Assembly: GCF_001638985.1 (NCBI RefSeq)
Contig: NW_017265140.1
Coordinates: 372,001 to 436,000 of the forward strand
Source of the DNA: Phycomyces blakesleeanus NRRL 1555(-)
Lineage: Eukaryota > Mucoromycota > Mucoromycetes > Mucorales > Phycomycetaceae
Direction of reading: 5' to 3'
Length of the DNA: 64,000 nt
Positions 24,801-38,393 of this stretch are shown piece by piece. The position numbers and the translations under genes are program-made. Below the pieces are notes generated by a model that saw only the letters and a list, made by a program, of their open reading frames with translations, was not told the DNA's origin and made no database searches. Positions within the stretch are counted from its first letter, which is position 1, and every line of letters begins with the position of its first letter.

Positions 24801-27800
24801 TTGTTGGTAAAATTACTACATTAGGAAAGTTCCTTTAAGAACTTATACCGACTAATGGTTTGCTTGCTATTCTTTTCTTTTCATCGGAAATGAGGGAATT
24901 CTTGAAAGAAAGTAACATTTGTTAGGTTAGATTGAGATCCTTTCTCTTTCTTTATTTTATATATAGCTATATTGATAATATATTATACTATCATTATTGT
25001 ATATATATATACATATCAGTCAATCTCAACTCTACGCTGACTCTGTATGTTCTTGAACCGGAAAACGCTATATAAAAGGCAAGCCGGATAAAAGAAGAAA
25101 GAAGAAAGAGGAAAAAAATACAATAGAGTGAATTAATGAGTAAGAAAATATATCATTTTGCTCGGAATATGCATATATGCATATATGCATAAATGTATAT
25201 AATAAGTACAGATTATCAAGAGGTCTTTGGCAGACTTTACACTAATAAAACAAAATTCTATACCACAGCCAATAAATTTTTCTTTCTTTATTTTACTATT
25301 ATATATATATATACTCGCTTTCATATTTCATACACAATATCTAATCTCTTTGAGTTTTTTTCTGTATCTTACTCGTTTTTTTTAACAACCATAGTACATT
25401 CAATTAAACCTATCCTAATGCTTTTTTCTTCGTACTCTAAGTGCAAAATCATAGAAAGTGCACAATACTGTACTTGCTATTGGAATAGTAGTTTACCAGA
25501 TTATCAATCAATGAAATCGGATACACTTTCAAGCAAATAATGAAGGGTTCAGATACTGCCTTAATCAATAAGAAACCCCGTACTTGAATTATACTAGCTG
25601 CTTCAATAATTGCATATCATATACTAAATAATAGAATATTTTCAACATGTTTGTATTTATCAGTCCTCTTCCTACCATAGTCTTCCATCTTCTGTTAGTA
25701 CAGCTACTGGGGGAAAGAGTGGCTATTCAAAGAGCGATTTTGAATAATGCTTAATTTTTTTCAAGATCGCCCTCTAAATGGCCGCCCTTTTTCATCCCGT
25801 AGTGTAATTGAAAGCATACCTTAATCTCAAATGTCTGTTTTTTTTGCTTTTTTTTTTTTACAAAAATAGGTTTATGTTCGCAGCTGTGTATATATGTATG
25901 TAGATATATATTCCTTACAGTGAATGACAGATATAAAATCTTTAGCTTCTTATTCTGTCCATATACATATCTTTGATTGTTGTTAGTGTCGTTACCATGG
26001 TTATTGATATTATTTTGAGGTTTACAATTATTGTTGTTATGGATACGGTTGTAGCTGTTGTCATGCTTACGGTTATTTCTGTTGTTATGGATACGGTTGT
26101 TGTTGTTGTTGTTATGGTCATCAATACCTCGCTGTTACGGTTACGATAATTGCTGTTGCTATGGTTACTATATAATTTGAAATAATAATAAAAAGGTACT
26201 CAATATTTAATGTTTCATGACGCAGGTTTATTGGCAATATAATTGAAACTATTATCATCATTCTTATTATTCCTATTCTTATTCTTAGATTTATACTCAT
26301 ACTAAACATGGTCCCAATTACCACTATTGTAATTAATTACGTACACTCACAACATTACAAATCCCCTGCTGTTAGATATTATATGTGGACTTGTTAAACG
26401 TCATGTAGTGTATTTTTTTTTAAAAAATAATAATAATAACAATAAGAATCATATGGTTTAATGGCTTCACCACTATTTACATTCCAGGATAAAATAATAA
26501 AAATAAAAATAAAAAGAGATATATATATAAAGATAACCTGTGTAGATGTAAAGACTTATAATGGACAAAACTCCCAATTGGAATCAATTGTCCATTTAAA
26601 TATAAAAATGAACAAGTTGTGGGTTGTAAATTATGAATTATTAATAGATAATATAGAATATAGAATTAAGAATTCTGAATAAGAATGGTAGTAATAGCTT
26701 TATATATGTATATATACTTATTAGTGCCTTTACGAGTTAATTTGGTTAAAGTGCTTTCGCGCTCTGTGCTTTTTTCGTCTAATATTAATACTATTAATAT
26801 TTACTGTTTTCCTGTGGTGTAAATTTATAGTACTATTACAACGATTTATATATATATATAATATTTTCTTCTCTTCTTCATTTCCAAGCACGTGAAATCG
26901 TTGTCTTTCCCATACAATTAAAATGAACATACATTCACACACCAAAAGAAAATTTGTATATATAAAAAGAGCTACTTGGTGTTTTGAATCTAAATAGGAT
27001 AAAAAAAATTGACTTTGAGGTGATTGACATACATACTTATAAATAACAAACAAATAAGCGAAAGACGAAAATAAAATAGAGTGAAATATATTATTATCTG
27101 AATAATAAAATAAATAAAAAAATAAAAAATGAAAAAGACATTTGTAATCGATACACTATATATATCATTATTGTTTTTTTTTAAATTAATTTATTGATTT
27201 ATTAATATAGATTATTGTATTCTTTAAAAGAATATTTAGAATTAAAACATACAGAAAGATAAAGAAAATGGGAGGTTTGGTTAAATTATACAGAGGCAAA
27301 AGGCAAAAGGAAAATAAGATAAGATGGGATAATCACAAATTTGGCGATAACTTATTGAACTAAAGAATGAAAACAGAATATACAGAAAATAGGAGCCCAG
27401 GAAGGGAAGGATGAGGAAAAGTAAGAATAAAGGTAAAGAGGTAGAGAAAATAGATTCGCTGAGAAGTAATACTAGTAATAATAATAATTATAATTATAAT
27501 GATAATAAATGTAAGAAGAAAAAAAGAGGTTGGCAGAAAGAGTACGGAGGAACAAGAGAAATAAGTAAATTTGGTTTGGTTTGACTTGGTTTGACTTGGT
27601 TGGTTTGGTTGAGGATCGATGAATACAAAAAAGAAACTGTGTGAAGATTCTAATAAAAAACAAAAGTCATTAGTGTAACGAACAAAAATAAAATGAAGCA
27701 ACACAGTAATTGCTCAGGAAGACCCACCTTTTTTTTTTGGTTTGTATTTATATTATATATTATATATAATCATTTGGTTTGTTTGTTTAGGACACACAGA

Positions 27801-27960
27801 ATCAAGGGCGTTGGGACGGGGAACCCTTTGGATTTGTTGTTTAATTTACGTGCGTGTACATATATGTTGCGTGTGCGTGTGCGTGTGCGTGTGCGTATTT
27901 GTGTTTGAGAGGAAGAGCAAAAGGAAGAGCAGAAGGAAGAGCAAAAAGGGGGTTATTCCA
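21883..27960. other. 6-kb gene-free region
   Basis: No gene could be supported. The region is AT-rich with TA, CATA (near 23712-23740), TTTC (near 23785-23820), AAAT and GAT repeats, CTCTG units near 22917-22960 and the minisatellite described at 25975-26170. The longest frames are translations of repeats. A 35-codon frame at 25647-25754 starting MFVFISPLPT reads somewhat protein-like, but there is nothing to confirm it. The left end is the 3' flank of the wall-protein gene and the right end is downstream of the RhoGAP gene. Confidence 0.6.
25975..26170. repeat. Degenerate GTTGTTATGG-type minisatellite
   Basis: Imperfect units built around CTGTTGTTATGGATACGGTT recur about five times, separated by GTTGTT runs. 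The antisense frame gives an Ile/Thr/Val-rich translation that follows the repeat period and is not taken as a gene. Confidence 0.7.
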
Positions 27961-30077
27961 TTAGAGAGTATCAATCTCAGTAGGAAGGCGTCGAATAGAC
28001 TTCCATCTTCCAACTTTTTTGCCATCTAAAGTGTATGTATATTGTGAGTTATTATGATCAATAGGCATACATTTACATACACACACACACATATATATAT
28101 AAATGTATATAAATGTATGTATGTACTTGTTTTCTTTTTAACACCAACCTTGACTCGCGTTTCGGTTTACATAAATAACCTGTTGTGTTTCACGTTCTCC
28201 AAATCTATTTCGCTTGTTTGGGGTGGTTTTAGACCGTCTAAGCCCGGGTGTGGTTGGTGGATTGGAGTCCATAAAAGTCATCATATTTGTGACAGATCGG
28301 GAAGCAGGCGAAGAGGTGTAGAGGTTGGGTGGAGTTTGAGGAGGCAAAGGAAAATTTGAAATGTCGATGTTGCTTCCGTCTAGTGTGGCGTTGATTGATT
28401 TGGCACTGCGAGTAGAAGCGCTTCTACTTAATGGCATCGGCTGGTTGTTGCAGGCTAGATTGTTGTATTGTATTGTTGTATAATATAGTTTAGTAACAAG
28501 ACCAAATATGGATGAGCCACGAAATAGAATTAATAATTAACACACAAGAAAATCAATTAATTAATCTACATAAATAAGATATACACTATACACTATAGAT
28601 TATAGGCTACCGACTATATATTAAGGATCAACCAAAAAAAAAACTTACCGATTGTGCTTGGATTTCTGGGCAAGACGGAGTTTTCAACAAGTGCAATCCG
28701 CGATCGTGGCATTGTGAACCTCTCTTGATGCTCAATGAGGAATTCGAGTACCAGCTGAGATTCTTTGTAACCAGCTGGACTAAGAGCATCATTGGGGTGT
28801 GAGAGTATACCCTATAACAAATTCAAAAAAAAAGAAGAAGTTTAAATGATTGGTTAGTCGGTTGCGTGTATGTATGCATTATTTGAGTGAACGATTGGTT
28901 AAGTGGCAATGACATAGATATTATTAAATAATAAAAGAATAAAAATAAAATAAAATTCTATTGATATTTTTCTTACTGGTGCAAATACAGCAGCGAGACA
29001 AGCGGTGTCCATACGGGTGACTTTACATGTTCTGGAGAAGATCCCAAGCATATCAAGAATATAAAGCAAGAGATACTGGTTTGCTAATGGAAGACATTCA
29101 ATAAGAGTCTGGAAGGCCTCGATTTTTGCTTCTGTAGATGCAAACGACATTGCTAAATAGATAAATGTATATGTGTGAGTGTGTGAGTTATTGACGTTAT
29201 TTTTCTCTTTTTTTTTCTTTTTTTTATGCATATGCATCTGCATAAATATTTATTCTTACCCATTGTATCTTTAAAAGGGCGGTAGTAGTCAAGGGTGATA
29301 ACAGGCTCTGGAAGATGATTAAGGAAGCGACGCATTACGCTTGCTGCATCATGGACAGTGTATCCAATCCAATCGAATTGAAGCCCGTACTGGTCTGGGG
29401 TCTCAAAGATTTGTTGGAGCATCCCAATACGTTTGGCACTTCCAGCAAGACGAAATATGCCTTCGGTAGTTAATCCTTTTTATTCATTTATTTTAAAAAG
29501 AAAAGAAATGTTAATAAAGTGTTAAAGAAGTAGATCAGAAGAATTGTACTATTGTTTTTATGCAAAAGAAAGATATATAGAATATTATTGTAATTACCTT
29601 CTTCTTTAAGATAAGAACCACATTTTGCAATGATAGTTGGAATGATACCAAAGCATTGTACTCCAAGGTGGTTATCAATGTACGAGATACTCGAGTGTGC
29701 GTATTTAATTGACTCTGAGAGTGCAGTGCCAAAAATACTTCTTTCTATTAGTTGATTTGATCAAATAAATACATATAAAAAAATAGATTAGTATATGGCA
29801 ATACATTAAAAGAGATTATTATTATTATTACTATTACTATTATTTAAAATAAATAAATAATATGTATCTAAAAGACATGGGGTAAATTGTGTTTGGGAAG
29901 AAGAGTATATGTATGTGTGTGTGTGTATTGAATTGCACCATTCTTACCACCAATGGGTGTTTTTATGTTTCTAAATGAATCAGCACGTGGGTTTGTTGCT
30001 GTGGCCTTTTTCCACCATGAGCGAATAAGGGTCTTTTGTGTTGAAGTTAAAACGTTTGGAGCATCTACGGAAGACAT
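27961..30077 (-). CDS. Rho GTPase-activating protein, Sac7/Bag7-like
   Basis: Seven exons on the minus strand: 30077-29948, 29744-29598, 29475-29260, 29152-28977, 28811-28649, 28454-28149 and 28025-27961. They encode 400 residues. The RhoGAP domain covers about residues 45-260. It includes GIFRLAGSAKRI with the probable arginine finger at Arg101, then GYTVHDAASVMRRFLNHLPEPV, NQYLLLYILDML and TRMDTACLAAVFAP, all close to fungal Sac7/Bag7 proteins. In yeast this group inactivates Rho1 and so restrains cell-wall integrity signalling and actin organisation. The N-terminal 45 residues begin MSSVDAPNVLTSTQKTLIRS and are basic. The C-terminal part is Ser/Pro-rich with no other domain. The last exon is only 65 nt and ends RRLPTEIDTL; it was chosen because its acceptor and phase fit exactly and read-through of the previous donor ends quickly. 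Confidence 0.92.
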
Positions 30078-30729
30078 TTTTGGCGGTTGTTCTTTTTTTT
30101 TTCTTAAGGTTTTCTGGTTTTCGTTCTGGAGTAAAAAAGTAGAAGAAGAAAAAAAGAGAAAAGAAATATAGGCTTTGGAGTACAAATCTTAAATGGCCTT
30201 CCTGTGACTTGTTATTTAATGAGAAAAATGACCCTTCCAGACCCAAAGAAAAAGGAAAAAGGAATATCAAAATTGAGTCGAAAAATTGAACCAATAAGAT
30301 TTATAGATAGACAAAAAAAAAAGAGAGAGAAGGAGTTCAGGTTTGCTCTTCCAATCAAAGCTTTTTATTATCAACTATTATGATAGACGATTGACGATTT
30401 AATGATTTAATGATGAATGCTTGAATGATGAATGATTTACGAGATCATTTTGCTCTCATGCTTTATGCTTGATTGGTCCGTTGTTTTTATGTTTGTTTTA
30501 ATGAAAAATTGTTATGTTGAATCAAATAGTCGGTGTTATGTACAAAAGTGAAAGCAAAGATAATATATATACATGAATTGGTTACAAGGTAATGCAATTA
30601 TATAATAAAGAATAATATAACGTTTGTTTCTGTGTGTATGTGTGCGTGCGTTTGTATCTGTGTATCTTCGTATTTTCGTATATGCTTATATGCTTATATG
30701 CGTATGTACGGGGGTGTGTGAATAACGGA
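30078..30729. other. Spacer upstream of the RhoGAP gene
   Basis: AT-rich DNA that should contain the RhoGAP promoter on the minus strand and the 3' end of the small ORF. A pyrimidine/purine-rich stretch lies near 30090-30180 and GTGTGCGTGCG repeats lie near 30630-30650. No gene is seen. Confidence 0.5.
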
Positions 30730-30927
30730 CTAAACACTCTGCTTGGCGGTGGAAGAGGTGTGTGATTTGTTGGTGTAACGACTCAATTGATTTGCAGTAA
30801 ATTTGCATAATTGGCGTGCATATTCATCTCTGGCCAGTCTAAGAAGATCTTCTCTACTGAGTGTGTTTGTGATATTTGCTTGGGAGCCGCGGATAGTGAC
30901 ATGGGGCTTTGCTTGAGTGGTGGCCAT
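30730..30927 (-). CDS. Small hypothetical protein, 65 residues
   Basis: The frame runs from ATG at 30927 to the stop at 30730. The protein begins MATTQAKPHVTIRGSQ, has a predicted amphipathic helix around LSREDLLRLARDEYARQL and ends in a Ser/Thr/Lys-rich tail. Composition is balanced and unlike the repeat translations nearby, and a TATA-like palindrome (CACTTTATAAGTG, 31133-31145) sits about 200 bases upstream. I do not recognise a family. Support is limited to composition, a plausible start and lack of repeats, so it may still be spurious. Confidence 0.45.
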   Translation of the reverse strand: MATTQAKPHVTIRGSQANITNTLSREDLLRLARDEYARQLCKFTANQLSRYTNKSHTSSTAKQSV

Positions 30928-33900
30928 ATTATATGTGTTTCTCTTTATGCTTCCGTCTGTGTACGTGAGGATGATGTGTGTGTGTGTAGGTGTAGGTTGA
31001 GTAATTTTAATAAAGAAAAAGAAAAATGTGTATATGTGGCTTGTGGTTATGTATAATTTTTAAGGTTGGATAAGAAACTGAGAAAGATGTTAAGAAAAAG
31101 TGCAATAAAATGGCTGGTGTCAATTGTCGATTCACTTTATAAGTGATTTAAGAATCTGAAAAAAAATCAAATCAAATAAAATAAAATAAAAAAGTCGGAT
31201 GGTGAAACCCTTTTTATTTTATTTTATATTGATTTCTTTATTTCTTCTACTTTAAAAATGAGGATTCTTCAGCCACTTGAATATTCTATGACATCATAGA
31301 ACATCATATAAGCACTCCGATTTTCCACAGAAAATTGAGATTGATTAGAATACCGAAAAATATTTCTTTTTTAGTCCAGTAGTCCCACTTGTCGTCATAA
31401 ACGCAAACTGCGGTTTGAACCAATCTTTATTTTATGTTATTTTATAATGTTTTTTTTATGTGTGCAAAAGATGGCCAAAGCGTACCTGAGAATTGATTAG
31501 AAATATGATGCATTTAAAAATAGCATAAAAATATATATACAATACACACACACATATATATATGTAAATAATTTATCTTACTGTTGCTATTATTCATAAG
31601 CATCATAAGCATCATCATAAGCATCATAGTCGTCGTTGTCTTTTTCTTTAATTCTCTTCCGGGCGGGGTTTGCATTTTATGTGATTTTATTGCCATGGTA
31701 GCATGTCAAAACAAAGTCTAACTAGCCATGGCAACTAAAAAAAAGTCTACTTCCCCCTTGATCGCTTCCATCTTTTTTGTTTGTCTTGATACTAACTAGA
31801 TATGGCAGTTTGTTTAAAAGAAATTTAATTCAGTTCAATCCAATCCAATCAAACCAGCAAGATTGCCTCTACAAAAAAGGATATTTCAGCAAAATCTGTT
31901 ATTAGATGATCCATTTTATTTATTTATTTTTCCCTTCGCGACAAAAATATGCAAATTAACTTTTTACTCTCCTTACTTGGTCTAATTGATGTCATATACA
32001 GCGTCACACTGCAACGTGTTTGACTCTATTTGACTTTATTTTTTTATTATTATTATTTTAAAAATAAAGGTATCGTAAAGAAGAACAAAAAAACACATAC
32101 AAATATTCGCACATACACACACTACTCTTGAAGTTAGACAAGAAGAGCAAAATTCAAATTCAAATAAAAAATAAAACTTATTGCCGTATAACAACAAAGA
32201 CCACGACTCTAGTAGCCCCCTTTTTTTCAAGATAATAATAAATAGACCTTTTATACTTCTTCGAAGATCTTGTTTTGTGTTGATTAGCTTAATACAAACA
32301 AACAAAATAAAATAGAATATAAAAAAAGACGCGACCAAACATGCGACCTGAATCACAATTTTCTTCTTTCGACCTGTTAAAACGATTTTGGACTTTTTTT
32401 TTTGGAAATTCCGAATCCGATAATAATAAGGTTTTGATAAACAAACAAATAAATAAATAAAAAATGGATAAGAAGAAAAAGAAGGTTCTTAATGGTAATA
32501 GATGATCATCGAAGGAATTAGTATTCCAAAGTAATCATACAGCTGTAATAATGATAATGATAATGATAATAAGAATAATTTGTATGATGTTACCTTGACT
32601 ACCAAAAGGTTAATTAATAATTATTTTAAAGTAGTAGAAAAGTCACCATGGTTATTTTTTTTTATTTATTAAAGAAAAAAGAAATTGGTTTATAAGAGCC
32701 ACAATTTTTACACAGATATTTAACCATAAAAACATCATTTACTATTTAGTTATTCAACAATAACTCTATATTTCCTAAAAAAAAATGGGGACAACAGCTT
32801 TGTACAAGTACAAGTAGCAATAGTAGTATTAACAGGGGTAGTAATAGCTTTAGAAGAAGTCAAGAACAATTCTTTGGTCATGGATGACAAATGTAGTATA
32901 TTTGACCTTTAGTACTACCCAGAAACCATATGATATTAGAGATGTTGGATATATGTATATATACAGAATAAGCCATTGCTTTATTAATCTGTTTTTTTTA
33001 ACATAGCCCAACTAGCTGGCTCACAAGGTTATCACACGCTTTCCCCACTGACACACACGCTCAAACACAACAACATGGCCACACAAAAGAATAATGATAT
33101 CTATCTATCTATCTACCCATATCTATCTATCCGTGTGTATATACATATATCTTTAATATGATGCCTAATATATTATACTATTGGTTATATGGTGCTTTAA
33201 ATTTTGACTGGAAAAGAAACTTGGAGGGATTAAATATATACATACTTACACAAAACATTATTATTGTAGGTATATCTATATCTACTATTTAAAATACTAA
33301 CATTTGGATTGTACTATGTACATGTTCTGTACACCCAGAAACTATATACGCACATACATACATATACATACGTAGTTCAATTCAAAAGTCTGCAAAAAAT
33401 ATTGCGAGTCAATATTTGCACTATTTTAGTTATATAAAAGATGGTTCCTAAAACTGGGGTGCTATATATTATATATATAATGTTAATTATGTCTTAAAAA
33501 GTAAGGCTAGAACCAGGATTCTGTCATCGATTACACTTTATTTTGTTTAGCTCAAAGTAAGAAACGAGGGTAACCCTAGAACCTTGTATAAAGCCATCAC
33601 AAAATTAAGGGCGGGTCTGATGATCGTTTGTTCAAATCAAGAAAAGCTCTTATTTTATTTTATATATTCTTTTCATTTGGCTTTTAAAATAAAGAAAAAA
33701 AGATCAAGCTAAAATCAAATAAAATCATAAGCTCACCTTTAATTATTTGCTTGTAATAAAATAGAGGTTTGACTCTAAAGAATAGAAGTTCTTTGTTATA
33801 TATATAAATGACATCGATAAGTTACGGAATATATATATATATATATGATTTGTACCTTTTCTATTATCTTTACTATTACTTTTACTATCACCAGCACCAC

Positions 33901-34530
33901 TATCAAATCAAGCGTTTTAAATTAAGAAAAATAAAAGGGTCAATCGATATGAATATGGCCATTTTACCAGCTGTTGGTATTCTTGACAGGTGTTCGTTCT
34001 AAACCCAAAATAAAATAAAGAAATCACAAGGCAAAATCACAATCTTGTTCATGATTGATTTCGTGCTCCCTTTACGAGAAAGGAAGATCATTTTCCACCA
34101 CACAAACATGCATGTGCGTATGTATAAATATATAAATTTATATGTATCTATATGCACAAACACACGTACACATAGATATTCCCTGTTCCACTATTGCCTT
34201 TTAAAAACAATAACAATAATAAGCATATGCTTGTTGCTTGTTACTTACAGCTAAAACGCTTAAACTCGCATTCCGGCCTGGAACAGTTCCTAATTTCTAT
34301 TGGATTAAACAAACTCCTGCTTGGAAAAAAAAAGTACCTAAAGAAATGTAGGGGTTTGAAAATACGTATTCTTGAGAAACACTGTAGTAGTCAAGCGTGC
34401 CAAGCTTTCTCATTGTTTTGTCGTAACTTTTACTATACTTTACATACACCCACACGCTTACTCCCCCTTGTTTTTTTCCCTTTTCTCCCTTTCCTTTCCC
34501 CTACTCCATTTTTTCCCATTGCGAATAGGG
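30928..34530. other. Intergenic region between the small ORF and BRO1 (divergent)
   Basis: 3.6 kb of AT-rich DNA with no supportable gene. It contains a perfect 18-base palindrome at 31284-31301, a CAT/AAGCATCAT run near 31600-31630, TATC repeats near 33095-33130 and short TA runs. The last 100 bases before BRO1 are pyrimidine-rich (34460-34520) and end in gcgaatag, which could be the acceptor of a 5'-UTR intron just ahead of the ATG. Confidence 0.55.
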
Positions 34531-37500
34531 ATGGCAACGTCACAAATACCGTTTACGAGCGCACCGTTCAAACGCACCGAAGACATAGACTGGATATACC
34601 CACTCAAGCGTTACATTTCTCAAGTATATCAAGATGACCCCGAGAAATACAACGAAGAAACATTCACAATCAACCGCCTCCGACAAGACACTCGAGGGGC
34701 TGGAAAAGACCTTACAGGAAGAGACCTTTTATATAGGTACTTTGGTCAGTTGGAATTACTCGATCTGCGTTTTCCAGTCGACGAAAAACACGTCAAGGTG
34801 ATATTCACTTGGTAAGTAATAGACAACATTTACCAATCATCATGTCTCATCATTGTTTTCTTCTTCTTATTTTTCTTCCTTCCTTTTTATTTTACAGGTA
34901 CGATGCTTTTAGTGGCCGCCACACTGCCCAGTACTCACTTGCATACGAGAAAGCAAGTATCATATTCAATATTGCTGCTACCCTGTCAGCTATCGCAGCC
35001 TGCCAGAACCGTGCCGAGGCCGAAGGCCGCAAACGTGCGTTCAACTTTTTTCAAGCAGCAGCAGGAATGTTTCAATATATCAACGACAATTTTTTGCATG
35101 CACCTTCGCTTGATCTCAGCCGAGAGACCGTAAAGATGCTTAGGGAGCTGATGCTGGCCCAGGCACATGAGTGCTTTCTGGAGAACAGTCTGAGAGAAAA
35201 GAAAAAAGAAGGCTTGATCGCAAAACTCGCCAGCCATGCTGCATGGACCTACGGCAGTCTTATCGACCTTCTTCACGATGCCGTCACACGTGGGGTAGCA
35301 ATTGATAAGGCATGGATCCAGGTCTGCCAGATAAAGCAAAAGTACTACCAGGCCATGGCCCATCTTCACAAGGCGACTGCTTGCGAAGCCGAAAGTAAAT
35401 ATGGCGAGCAGGTCGCTCGTCTGGCTGCTGCCGAAGTCGCTGCCAAAGAAGCTACCAAACTTGCAGCTAGCCTGCCCTCTCTATTGAGCTCCAGCAACCA
35501 TGCAAACGGAACCTTACCTGCCGACAGTGCCACGTCACTCCAAGAATTGGCAAAAGCACTCACTGCAACGTGTAGCGAAAAACACGGGGCAGCTATGCGT
35601 GACAACGACATGATCTACCACGACACAGTCCCGCAAGAGTCGATCCTTGTGCCTATCGACCGTCTTAATGCTGTCAAGCCCGTACCAATCGCAGAGCTAT
35701 ATGGACCGAATGAAGTTAACAAAGTTATTGGCACCGATATCTTTTCTCGGTTGGTTCCCCTGAGCGTGCACGAAAGCGCCTCGTTGTATTCTGAAGAAAA
35801 GGCTCAGCTGGTACGATCAGAGACTGAGAGATGTGATCTGGCAAAGGCCGAATTGAACGCCTCGCTTGAGTACATGAAATTACCCGGAGCCCTAGATAAG
35901 TTCAAACAGACCACAAGAAACACAGGTGTGGTCAGTAAGGAGGCTGTCCTACTCGATGGCTTGGTAGAGCCAACTGCGGAAGTCAAAGAGTGGGCAGATC
36001 AGATTGCCTCTGAAGAGTCGTCGGAAAAGACATCGATTAGTGACTTGGTCGAGACACTCGATGGTCTCAAATCACAGGCTAGAAAGATGTTGGATGAAGC
36101 CTCTAATGGGTTAGATCAAGAGATGCACGAATGTGAAAGCATGCGGGTAAATGCTCTCCTCTTTTCTATTTTTTTATAAGAAAAAAAATGTCACAATTTA
36201 TCATTTCTCTCTCTCTTTTTGTTTCTTCTTATTTATTGATTTTTTTTGAAATGGGTAGCTTAAATTTGTCATCGACTGGGTACAACAACCATCAGGTAGT
36301 CTGACGAACGCTTTCCGACAAGACTTGCGCAACCACAGAGAAACACTAAAAGCAGGCTCCCAATCAGACGCACAATTGATGCGACGATATGAGGTTATTT
36401 CTAAGGACATTGGAATCCTGCGCAAGGGTGGAAAGAGTCAAGATCTAGTGAACGCATTTACAGAACCGATTGCTAGTCTATTTGAGTCGAGTCCTCCTAG
36501 TGGTGGTGATAAGAATTTGTTGGATCTGGATATCGATGTTGGAATTGGAAAGAAGAACATGGAGACAAAAGTGAAGAAAATAGAGGATATCTTGGAAAAG
36601 CTACGGAAGATTGAGAAAGAAAGAATAGAGACACTCAATGATCTCAAAGAAAAGGCAAGCCCATTATTTTTGTTTTTTTTTATTACGGTTATGAATATAT
36701 TAACATAGAATAAATGATTCTGTAGACTATTCAAGATGATATTTCGCACTTGTTGATCCTTAACAAAAAGGTGGCAAATGTGGAGCAGCAGATCTTTGCG
36801 TCCGAACTGGAGAAATTCCAGTCACATCAGCAACGCATTGGCCAAACTATTCACAAACAGCAGCAGGTCATTCAGGAATTGACGACTGCATTCAAATTGT
36901 TAATGGAGGGTGAAGATGCTCAAAAGCTGCAGTCCCGATGGGATTTAGCTGATCGACAGAGACGTAACGTAGCCGAGAGATTCAGCCGTGCAAAGACAGG
37001 CTATTTTGATGTTAAGGAGGGATTAAGGTAAATGAAAATTGAAAAAGAAATGTTTTAGATGATCAAAATAATAAAAGTGATCGAGAAGATCGAGAAAAAG
37101 ATCAAGACTTAGCTCAAGCAATGCAATGCATGGTTTATTTATTTATTTATTTTATTTTAGTAAGGGTATCCAGTTTTACAATAGCCTTAGCGATACCATC
37201 CAGACTCTTTCGCACAATTGCCAGAAGTTCATCCAAGAACGAAAGCGTGAGAGAGATCATATGGTATCCACTATTGAAGAAGAACAGAATTCTCGGGAAC
37301 AAGAGCTCTTGAAGGAGAAGATTAACAAATACTCGGGCATGGGACCTAGTGCACCCATGGGGACCGATGATTCTCTTGGACGTCTAACTGAACAAACGAG
37401 ATGGCTTTCTATGGGACAGATTGCTTCGAGTTCTCCATCCTTTTCGAGACCAGATGGTAGTTCTCCATATATACCTACTATATCCTACAACACATTCACC

Positions 37501-38352
37501 TTTACCCCCGACTCCGTAAAAAAAAATGCCAACACAAATACCAACGCCAACATCCCCACCAATAATAACACTCCACAATCATCTAATCCTCCTTTGTCTT
37601 ACTCTGGCGCTCCATATGGCCATGGAAATGGGCCTGCACGTCCACCGACAACACCTTATACTCACTACCCTAACCAGCAGGATACAGCCCCATCATCATT
37701 TTCATACCAGCGACCACCCCCACCCACCCCACCCCAAAACACACCTTCTGTAAGCAGTCCTTCTGCTGGGCCTTACCACTCCAACCAAGCACCATACCAA
37801 CCCTCTCATCCGCAACCCCAAATTCCCAATCTCCCTCAGGCACGCCCTCCTGGAACGCTTCCCTATGGCTCACCAATAACCCCTGCACGTTCAGTAGCTT
37901 ATGGTCAGCCAAGTTCTAGTGGTGGCTATCGTGGACCACCAATTCAGCCTCCACCACCTCCAGGACATCCGCCACCACCACTTCCCAACACACAACAATA
38001 TCCCAGTGCCCAAAACCCGGGAGTTGGAGGTTTTTACCCTAACGATCCATCGAGACTACAGCACCAGCAACCACAGCAACCACAGCAACCTCAGCAACCT
38101 CAGCAACCTCAGCAACCTCAGCAACTTCAACAACCACATCAACCTCAGCAACCACATCAACCACATCAACCACATCAACCACATCAACCTCAGCAACCTC
38201 AGCAATCACAGCAGCCTTTTCAACCTCAGTCTCAGTACGGTGGAGCTCCACAGTATGGACAGCAATATCAACAAAGACAGTCTAATGTGCAGTCTTATGG
38301 AATGAATAACACTGGTGGATGGCCATCCCAGCAACACCAACAACAACCACAA

Positions 38353-38393
<41 letters not shown>

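Noticed and set aside
25647..25754. 35-codon frame starting MFVFISPLPT
   Set aside because: It reads somewhat protein-like but is too short and isolated, with no supporting context, to be called a gene.
31405..31435. GGTTCAAACC on the minus strand, resembling a tRNA B box
   Set aside because: No A box, cloverleaf or acceptor stem could be found upstream or downstream.
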